This document shows positions 58,822-64,000 of a DNA stretch of 64,000 bases, piece by piece. The DNA is taken from positions 1 through 64,000 of the forward strand of contig JAFRDO010000079.1 in NCBI GenBank assembly GCA_017403825.1. The letters run 5' to 3'. The notes under the pieces were generated by a model. That model ran no database searches, was not told the DNA's origin, and saw nothing but the letters and a program-made list of their open reading frames with translations. Source of the DNA: Kiritimatiellia bacterium (GTDB lineage: Bacteria; Verrucomicrobiota; Kiritimatiellia; RFP12; UBA1067). Positions within the stretch are counted from its first letter, which is position 1. Each line of letters starts with the position of its first letter. The position numbers and the translations under genes are program-made.

Positions 58822-59781
58822 ATGAAGGCGATAGTCATAGACGAAGGCAAGAATCTGGTTTGGCAGGACGTGCCCGATCCGGTCTGCCACGATGAGTTTG
58901 ACGTAAAGCTGGCGGTCAAGGCGTGTGCACTGAACCGCGCGGACGTGATGCAGCGCGCCGGCACATACGCGCCGCCGCCGGAGTGGCCGACGTGGCCCGG
59001 ACTGGAGTGCGCGGGCGTCGTGGTCGAAGCTCCGGCGAACGGGCGCTTCAAGCCTGGCGATGCGGTGTGCGCCCTTTTGGGCGGCGGCGGTTATGCGGAG
59101 CAGGTCGTCGTGCCGGAGGGGATGTGCATGCCTCTCCCGAAGGGGTTTTCGTTCGAGCAGGCCGCCGGCGTTCCCGAAGTGTATGCCACGGCTTACTTGA
59201 ATCTGCGGCTTGTCGGCGAAATCCAGAAGGGCGAGACGTTCTTTATCAACGGCGGGGAAGGGGGATTGGGCATTGCCTGCATCCAGCTCGCCAAGCACGT
59301 CTTTGGTGCGAAAGTGATTGCGCAGGTGGCGAGCGACGAAAACGGCGAGTTCTGCAAGAGCGTCGGCGCGGATGTCGTCAACAACAGGTTCAAGGACGAT
59401 CTCGTAAAGACCTTGACGGAGAATCCGCCGAATGTCGCGATAGATCCCGTCGGCGGACCTCTCATGGGCAAGTGCATCGCGACGATGCCTTATCGGGGGC
59501 GTTGGATCTCGCTCGCGTCCATGGCGGGCAACGAGACGACGCTCGACGTCAACCTCCTGTGGCGGAAGAACCTTCGCGTCATAGGCTCGACGCTCAGGTC
59601 TCGTACAAGCGTTGAGAAGGCGCAGATTCTGGACGGACTTGTGCGCGACGTGTGGCCAGCGTTCGAGAGCGGCAAGTTCGCGCCGTTCATATATAAGGTC
59701 CTGCCGATCACCGAAGTTGCAGAAGCCCACCGCATCATGGTCGCTGGCGAGAACCGCGGCAAGATCGTGATGACGGTATGA
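58822..59781 (+). CDS. Quinone oxidoreductase-like medium-chain dehydrogenase
   Basis: A 319-residue protein of the zinc-independent quinone oxidoreductase branch: ALNRADVMQRAGTY, WPGLECAGVVVE, GGGYAEQVVVPEG, then the NADPH site INGGEGGLGIACIQLAKH (GxGGxG-type) and the end motif HRIMVAGENRGKIVM. The catalytic zinc cysteine and histidine ligands of alcohol dehydrogenases are absent. It would reduce quinones or enones with NADPH. The stop overlaps the transporter start. Confidence 0.9.
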   Translation: MKAIVIDEGKNLVWQDVPDPVCHDEFDVKLAVKACALNRADVMQRAGTYAPPPEWPTWPGLECAGVVVEAPANGRFKPGDAVCALLGGGGYAEQVVVPEGMCMPLPKGFSFEQAAGVPEVYATAYLNLRLVGEIQKGETFFINGGEGGLGIACIQLAKHVFGAKVIAQVASDENGEFCKSVGADVVNNRFKDDLVKTLTENPPNVAIDPVGGPLMGKCIATMPYRGRWISLASMAGNETTLDVNLLWRKNLRVIGSTLRSRTSVEKAQILDGLVRDVWPAFESGKFAPFIYKVLPITEVAEAHRIMVAGENRGKIVMTV

Positions 59782-61019
59782 AACGCCTCGACTACAAGTG
59801 GCGGCTCTTGGCTTTTCTGTTCGTGGCGTTCTTTCTTGAGCTGGGTTCGCGCCAGCTCTACAGCGCGGCGTTGCCGCAGATTCGCCTTGAGTTCCTCAAG
59901 TATGGCGTAACGAACGCGCAGCTTGGTGCGGTTGGCACCGTGTTCGGCGCGGTGTTCGGCCTTGCGCTCATGGCGTCGGGCCTTGCCGCCGACTTGCTCG
60001 GGCGGAAGCGCGTCCTGGTGGCGGGAACGATTCTCTTTTCCGTCGGCATATTCGGCAGCGGCTTTGCGAAGGGCATCGGCGAGATGATGCTTTTCTACGG
60101 CATTATGAACGCTCTCGGACAGTGCTGCATTGCGCCGGCGAGCTATGCGCTCATATCGAAGTATCACGTAGAAACCCGCTCCACGGCTATGGCGATATTC
60201 CAGGGTGCGGTATATTCCGGCATCATCCTTTCCAGCCTCTTTGGCGGAATCCTTGCCGAGCAGGGCGAAGGCGTGTGGCGCTGGGCGTTCTGGATCATGG
60301 GCGCGGGCGGAGTGGCGTGGGCGGTGGCGATGCAGTTCGGGTTGCGCCCTGAACCTGTTGCCGAAGCGTCAGGAGCCGAGAAGGACGAGGCATCGGTAAA
60401 GGAAGCGTTTTTCGCGCTTCTCAAGAAGCCGACAGCCGTGTTGATTGCCGTCGCGTTCGGGTTCTTCATGTACGGCAACCTTGGCTTGCGGCTCTGGATG
60501 CCGATGTTCATGACGCACAGCTTCGAAGGCGTGGGCACGGCAAAGGCGGCTCTGCATGGCGTGCTGTGGCTCAACCTGTTCGCGCTTGCAAGCTGTATCC
60601 TGACGGCGAAGGCGATTGACAAGTTCGGCGTAAAGAGGCCGCGAATCCGCCTTGAAGTGTCGGCGCTGGGCTTTCTTCTTTGCATTGCGCCTGTCGTCTG
60701 GGTCGCAAAGGCCGGAAGTTTCGGATCGTGTTGCGTGGCGCTGTCCGTTCTTGGCCTTACGGTAGGTGTCTATGACGCGGCACATTATCCGGCGATGTTC
60801 GATTGCATCGCGCCTCGTTACAGAAGCGCCGCGACGGGCATCACGGGGTGCATGGCGTTCCTGATGGGTTCGCTTGCGCCGCTCGTTCTCGGATGGATGA
60901 GCGATTGTATGTCTATGCGGACGGGAATCGCGTCGCTCGGCGCGTTCTACCTCGTCGGCGCGATTGTGCTGCTTCCGGCGATGATATGGTTCTTCGAGCG
61001 TGACAGGGTGGAGGGATAA
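59778..61019 (+). CDS. Major facilitator superfamily transporter
   Basis: A 413-residue membrane protein with about 12 predicted helices. The loop 2-3 motif is LAADLLGRKRVLVAG, matching the MFS signature GxxxDxxGRR/K. A charged cytoplasmic loop (GAEKDEASVKEAF) separates the two halves. The substrate is unknown; translational coupling (ATGA) with the oxidoreductase suggests uptake or export of its substrate or product. Confidence 0.88.
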   Translation: MKRLDYKWRLLAFLFVAFFLELGSRQLYSAALPQIRLEFLKYGVTNAQLGAVGTVFGAVFGLALMASGLAADLLGRKRVLVAGTILFSVGIFGSGFAKGIGEMMLFYGIMNALGQCCIAPASYALISKYHVETRSTAMAIFQGAVYSGIILSSLFGGILAEQGEGVWRWAFWIMGAGGVAWAVAMQFGLRPEPVAEASGAEKDEASVKEAFFALLKKPTAVLIAVAFGFFMYGNLGLRLWMPMFMTHSFEGVGTAKAALHGVLWLNLFALASCILTAKAIDKFGVKRPRIRLEVSALGFLLCIAPVVWVAKAGSFGSCCVALSVLGLTVGVYDAAHYPAMFDCIAPRYRSAATGITGCMAFLMGSLAPLVLGWMSDCMSMRTGIASLGAFYLVGAIVLLPAMIWFFERDRVEG

Positions 61020-61115
61020 CGCCGCGTCTTTGTCGATCGCCAACTTATATCTCCTGCGATTTGACGGCGATGAAATGGATTTAGTATAATGCACTTCAAA
61101 GAAAGAGTGAAACCG

Positions 61116-61919
61116 ATGAAAATATTTAAAGAGCCTGGGAAATTGCAGCGCTGGTGCCGGGAGCGGAAGCTTGCGGGCCGCCGCATTGCGCTCGTGCCGA
61201 CGATGGGCTTTCTGCACGAGGGGCACCTTTCGCTGATCGAGGCCGCGAAGCAGCGCGGAGCGGACGAGATCGTGGTGAGCGTCTTTGTGAATCCGGTGCA
61301 GTTCGGCCCGAAGGAGGACTACGCGACGTATCCGCGCGACGAGCGGTCGGATCTCGCCAAGTGCCGCTGGGCCGGCGCGACTGCGGTGTTCCTCCCTGCG
61401 CCGGAGATCATGTACCTGCCGCGCCATTCGACTTACGTGAACGAGGAGGACCTGTCGAAGGGGCTGTGCGGAGCGCGGCGTCCCGGACACTTCCGTGGCG
61501 TCTGCACCGTCGTCGCAAAGCTCTTCAACCTGACGCATCCTGACTTCGCCGTATTCGGTCAGAAGGACTACCAGCAGGCGCAGGTAATCCGGCGGATGGT
61601 GCGCGACCTGAACTTCGACCTCGATGTCGTCGTCGCGCCGATCGTGCGCGAGAGCACGGGGCTTGCGAAATCCAGCAGGAACACCTATCTCTCTGAGGAC
61701 GAACGCGAACGCGCTGCCGCCATCTCGAAGGGACTTGCGAACTTCCGCTCCGTGGCGAAGCTGCGCCGCGACCTCGAGCGAGCGGGCCTCAAGGTGGACT
61801 ACGTGGAATGCGTGGACGCCGAGACGCTCGAACCGCGCAAGAAGCCGGGAAAGGGGTGCTGCGTGCTAGTCGCCGCCTACTGCGGCAAGACGCGCCTCAT
61901 CGACAACGTCGTGCTGTGA
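61116..61919 (+). CDS. panC: Pantothenate synthetase
   Basis: A 267-residue enzyme joining pantoate and beta-alanine with ATP. Motifs: VPTMGFLHEGHLSL (HIGH-like HEGH 34-37), NPVQFGPKEDY, FGQKDYQQAQV, and the KMSKS-equivalent SRNTYL in TGLAKSSRN. The family usually reads DGLAMSSRN, so two positions differ. It is slightly short (usual 275-285), missing part of the C-terminal domain. The ATG at 61089 lies within the TATAAT box (61085-61090), so 61116 with AAAGAAAGAG upstream is used. Confidence 0.94.
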   Translation: MKIFKEPGKLQRWCRERKLAGRRIALVPTMGFLHEGHLSLIEAAKQRGADEIVVSVFVNPVQFGPKEDYATYPRDERSDLAKCRWAGATAVFLPAPEIMYLPRHSTYVNEEDLSKGLCGARRPGHFRGVCTVVAKLFNLTHPDFAVFGQKDYQQAQVIRRMVRDLNFDLDVVVAPIVRESTGLAKSSRNTYLSEDERERAAAISKGLANFRSVAKLRRDLERAGLKVDYVECVDAETLEPRKKPGKGCCVLVAAYCGKTRLIDNVVL

Positions 61920-61963
61920 CGTTGCGGGGATTGCGCCGCCAGTTTGCGTGTCCGCGCACCCCC

Positions 61964-61993
61964 TTGACGGGAGCGGGTACTTTATAATATACT
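61964..61993 (+). promoter_or_regulatory. Promoter of rplU-rpmA
   Basis: TTGACG, 18 bp, TATACT. A leader of about 65 nt follows, with Shine-Dalgarno AAGGAAAG before rplU. Confidence 0.7.
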
Positions 61994-62063
61994 ACACAAT
62001 CCTCAGTCTTTCGTGGAGAAAGTTCTCCACAAGGAAGGCGAGGAAACCTAAGGAAAGAAAAAC

Positions 62064-62378
62064 ATGGAAGCATACGCTGTTCTCGAAACCGGCGGCAAGC
62101 AGGTGCTTGTCAAGGTCGGTGACAAGATCGAGATTGAAAAGCTCTCGGTCGAGGCGGGTCAGGATGCCGTGCTTGAGACCGTTTGCGCGGTCTCGGACGG
62201 AACCACCCTCAAGGTCGGAAAGCCTTATGTCGAAGGCGCCAAGGTCACGCTTGCGGTCGATGGCGTCAAGCGCGGCAAGAAGGTGATCAACTTCAAGATG
62301 AAGCGCCGGAAAGGCGCGCGCCGTCTCGTCGGCCACCGCCAGTCGCTGACGGTCGCCACCGTCAAGGCAATCGCCTGA
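62064..62378 (+). CDS. rplU: Ribosomal protein L21
   Basis: A 104-residue 50S subunit protein: [16 protein letters not shown] at the start, [14 protein letters not shown] in the middle, and the signature [13 protein letters not shown] with GHRQ, ending TVATVKAI. Normal length. It is followed 13 nt later by rpmA, the standard L21-L27 pair. Confidence 0.97.
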   Translation: MEAYAVLETGGKQVLVKVGDKIEIEKLSVEAGQDAVLETVCAVSDGTTLKVGKPYVEGAKVTLAVDGVKRGKKVINFKMKRRKGARRLVGHRQSLTVATVKAIA

Positions 62379-62391
62379 AAGGAGGAATGAG

Positions 62392-62628
62392 ATGGCAAGT
62401 TCAGCATCTGCCCGCAACGGCCGCGACTCCAACCCGAAGTATCTCGGCGTCAAGGCGTATGACGGCCAGTCCCTCAAGGCCGGCTCGATAATCGTCCGCC
62501 AGCGCGGCACGAAGATTCATCCCGGAAAGAACGTCGGCTGCGGCCGCGACTTCACGCTTTTCGCCCTCAAGGACGGCAAGGTGAAGTTCATAAAGGACGG
62601 CAAGGTAGTCACGATCGTGGAGGCGTGA
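62392..62628 (+). CDS. rpmA: Ribosomal protein L27 with atypical N-terminus
   Basis: A 78-residue protein. [34 protein letters not shown] and [12 protein letters not shown] are all standard. The N-terminal tail reads [13 protein letters not shown], without the His-Lys-Lys-Gly residues normally found right after Met-Ala, and is about three residues short. That tail reaches the peptidyl-transferase centre in other bacteria. Shine-Dalgarno AAAGGAGG is strong, so the start is secure. Confidence 0.96.
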   Translation: MASSASARNGRDSNPKYLGVKAYDGQSLKAGSIIVRQRGTKIHPGKNVGCGRDFTLFALKDGKVKFIKDGKVVTIVEA

Positions 62629-62639
62629 CGTAAAGGGGG

Positions 62640-62675
62640 TGGCGGCTTGCAAGAAGCCGCCGCTTCTGCTAGAAT
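62640..62675 (+). promoter_or_regulatory. Terminator-like hairpin overlapping the promoter of the lipoprotein gene
   Basis: GGCGGCTT-GCAAG-AAGCCGCC hairpin after rpmA (no T run), overlapping TTGCAA, 17 bp, TAGAAT (62647-62675) that serves the next gene. Confidence 0.6.
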
Positions 62676-62727
62676 ATCTGCGTCTGCGAGGTGTGCTTGC
62701 GGACGACCTAATCAAAGGAGAAAAACA

Positions 62728-63054
62728 ATGAAGAAACTACTGTTCATCGCCGCTGCGGCGGCTCTCGGCGGCTGCGCCCAGCTTGGAGGCCCCAGCGCCA
62801 CGTCTGCCCTCGGCATCGGCGGCATCATCGACGACAACTGCTCGCCGGCGTCGTTCCGCATCGACAACACCGTGAAGGCGGCCAAGTGCGGCGCGGCCAC
62901 GAGCAAGAGCATCGTTCTCTACACGACTGGCGACAGCTCGATCAAGGCGGCCATGGATGCCGGTGGGATCTCCAAGATCCATCACATCGACTACAAGGTG
63001 TTCAACATCTTCAACCTCTACTCCACGGCGACGACCATCGTCTGGGGCGAGTAA
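62728..63054 (+). CDS. TRL-like small lipoprotein
   Basis: A 108-residue protein with a lipoprotein signal (MKKLLFIAAAAALGGC, lipid Cys at 16). The body has CGAATSKSIVLYTTGDSSIKAAMDAGGISKIHHIDYKVFNI spread over residues 52-93, matching the TRL-like family in spirochetes and other Gram-negatives (GDxSIxxAxxxGGIxKI). The role is unknown; it is expected in the periplasmic leaflet of a membrane. Shine-Dalgarno AAAGGAGAA. Confidence 0.8.
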   Translation: MKKLLFIAAAAALGGCAQLGGPSATSALGIGGIIDDNCSPASFRIDNTVKAAKCGAATSKSIVLYTTGDSSIKAAMDAGGISKIHHIDYKVFNIFNLYSTATTIVWGE

Positions 63055-63086
63055 GACGGTAGCGTCTCGATCCCTTTGACAGACGG

Positions 63087-63163
63087 GGGATCGTAGCTCA
63101 ACTGGACAGAGCGACGGTTTCCTAAACCGTAGGTTCCGGGTTCGATTCCCGGCGGTCCCACCA
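63087..63163 (+). tRNA. tRNA-Arg (CCT)
   Basis: Acceptor GGGATCG/CGGTCCC with one G-U pair, anticodon stem ACGGT/ACCGT, loop TTCCTAA giving CCT. CCA is encoded. It is 33 nt after the lipoprotein stop and may be cotranscribed. Confidence 0.95.
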
Positions 63164-63165
63164 GT

Positions 63166-63202
63166 AAAAAACCAAGGGTGCGTGTCACCCTTGGTTCTTT
63201 TA
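63166..63202. terminator. Bidirectional terminator between two convergent tRNAs
   Basis: AACCAAGGGTG, 5-nt loop, CACCCTTGGTT, with an A run before and TCTTTTATT after. Confidence 0.88.
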
Positions 63203-63214
63203 TTGGTTCCGAGT

Positions 63215-63288
63215 TGGTTGTCCCGCCTGGATTCGAACCAGGACTAAGAGAATCAAAATCTCCTGTGCGGCCAATACACCACGGGACA
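63215..63288 (-). tRNA. tRNA-Gln (TTG)
   Basis: Reverse strand: acceptor TGTCCCG/CGGGACA with the U1-A72 pair typical of glutamine tRNAs, loop TTTTGAT giving anticodon TTG. CCA is encoded. Confidence 0.93.
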
Positions 63289-63301
63289 CCTGAATGCGGA
63301 T

Positions 63302-63330
63302 AGTATACAATATTTGACGTTGACTGTCAC
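63302..63330 (-). promoter_or_regulatory. Promoter of tRNA-Gln
   Basis: Reverse strand GTGACA, 17 bp, TATACT, ending 13 bp before the tRNA. It lies against the end of the aldolase gene. Confidence 0.7.
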
Positions 63331-63338
63331 CGTCGCTT

Positions 63339-64000
63339 CTACTTGCGGGCGAGGATGCGCATGACTCGCATTATGTCCGCCGACATCGCATCGATTGCTG
63401 CCACGGCGACGTCGTGGAACTGCAGTCCGTCGGGAATGCGCTTCACGAGATCGTAGACGGCGCGGCCGCCGGCGATCGCGCCGTAGGTGTAGTAGTTCAC
63501 CTTGCGGATGCCGCGGGCGATCGCCTCGCGGTAGTCTTCGTCGGAAAGTCCCGATCCGCCGTGCATCACCAGCGGCAGCCCGTTCGTCGCTGCACGGACT
63601 TTCTCGATCACGTCGAGTGACAGCTTCGGGGTCGTTTTGTAGATGCCGTGCACGGTCCCGAAGGAGATCGCGAGCGCGTCCACGCCCGTCCTCTCCGCAA
63701 AGTCCGCAGCCTCTTCGGGCTTCGTGTAGAAGTCTTCCGGGGCGTAGTCGCCCAGCTCTCCCCTGAAGTTGCTTGGCATCGAGCCCAACTCCGCCTCGAC
63801 TGTGGCGCCCAGCTCGTGCGCCGTCCTGGCGACCTGCGCCGTGGCTTCGACATTCTCCTCGTACGGCAGCGTCGAGCCGTCGAACATGACCGACGTGAAT
63901 CCCATCGCGAGCGCCCTGAGGCAGTGCGGCACGGACGATCCGTGGTCGAGGTGCACGGCGACGGGGGTCTTCGCGTCCTTGGCGAGACGGAGCATGAGCG
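63339..64000 (-). CDS. Class II fructose-bisphosphate aldolase, partial
   Basis: The C-terminal 220 residues; the frame stays open past the right edge, so the true start is outside. VAVHLDHGSS gives the zinc/catalytic Asp-His, EAELGSM a zinc Glu, SFGTVHGIYKTTPKL and VMHGGSGLSDED the phosphate-binding and second zinc His regions. It is of the FbaA/GatY/KbaY group. Fructose-1,6-bisphosphate is most likely, tagatose-bisphosphate possible. Confidence 0.9.
   Translation of the reverse strand, partial: LMLRLAKDAKTPVAVHLDHGSSVPHCLRALAMGFTSVMFDGSTLPYEENVEATAQVARTAHELGATVEAELGSMPSNFRGELGDYAPEDFYTKPEEAADFAERTGVDALAISFGTVHGIYKTTPKLSLDVIEKVRAATNGLPLVMHGGSGLSDEDYREAIARGIRKVNYYTYGAIAGGRAVYDLVKRIPDGLQFHDVAVAAIDAMSADIMRVMRILARK

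Noticed and set aside
61089..61115. ATG start at 61089 for panC
   Set aside because: It overlaps the TATAAT box; the ATG at 61116 gives the normal family N-terminus and has a purine-rich site upstream.

Overview
The window is a GC-rich bacterial chromosome segment from a Gram-negative-type anaerobe. Anaerobic growth is suggested by a class III (oxygen-independent) ribonucleotide reductase and by DRTGG/CBS-ATPase genes of the kind found near [FeFe]-hydrogenases. A double membrane is suggested by a secretin, a type II pseudopilin operon, alpha-2-macroglobulin with PBP1C, and lipoproteins. This gene content and the abundance of sigma-70-like and DegT paralogs fit the PVC group (Kiritimatiellota/Lentisphaerota-like). 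That assignment is inference, not seen directly.

Layout. 0-6.2 kb: tRNA-Cys, a DUF234-type ATPase, then a housekeeping run (poly(A) polymerase/CCA enzyme, membrane TPR protein, YbgC-like thioesterase, phosphoglycerate mutase). 6.2-16.7 kb: tRNA-Arg, a reverse-strand pilMNOPQ-like operon, a PilR-like sigma-54 activator, a HipA-like kinase, and the major pilin behind a good sigma-54 promoter, followed by a graveyard of a four-helix-bundle gene and a GxxExxY gene. 16.7-25.5 kb: DRTGG and CBS/RsbW-like proteins, mutarotase, an EF-hand membrane protein, the pseudopilin operon gspG-H-I-J-K, and folD. 25.5-30.8 kb: Vsr nuclease, small membrane protein, GH20-like remnant, nrdD-psd, tRNA-Leu and tRNA-Glu. 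30.8-36.4 kb: two DegT aminotransferases around a XylR-type regulator, then a membrane Ser/Thr kinase with Sel1 repeats. 36.7-49 kb: an accessory/defence island holding a DUF3791-DUF3990 toxin-antitoxin-like unit, a PLD-SNF2 helicase + Eco57I-like methylase + four-helix-bundle + DprA-like cassette, and an AAA(DUF3696-like) ATPase paired with an unrecognised 295-aa protein. 49-64 kb: sigma factor, alpha-2-macroglobulin + PBP1C, GH31 enzyme, oxidoreductase, MFS transporter, panC, rplU-rpmA, a TRL-like lipoprotein, tRNA-Arg, tRNA-Gln and a partial class II aldolase.

Three structures cut across the genes. (1) A dispersed intergenic repeat family (five copies) has terminal inverted repeats that begin AACTCCGA, with base changes on both sides of predicted helices, so it is either a fold-back MITE or a structured RNA. 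(2) Many first genes of transcription units have a TATAAT box only 6-10 nt before the start codon, which predicts leaderless mRNAs. (3) A GGGAT-rich palindrome family clusters in the defence island, one copy of it being inserted in frame in the methylase gene. The two-gene ATPase/295-aa unit and the helicase-methylase-DprA-like unit are the best candidates for undescribed or poorly described systems.
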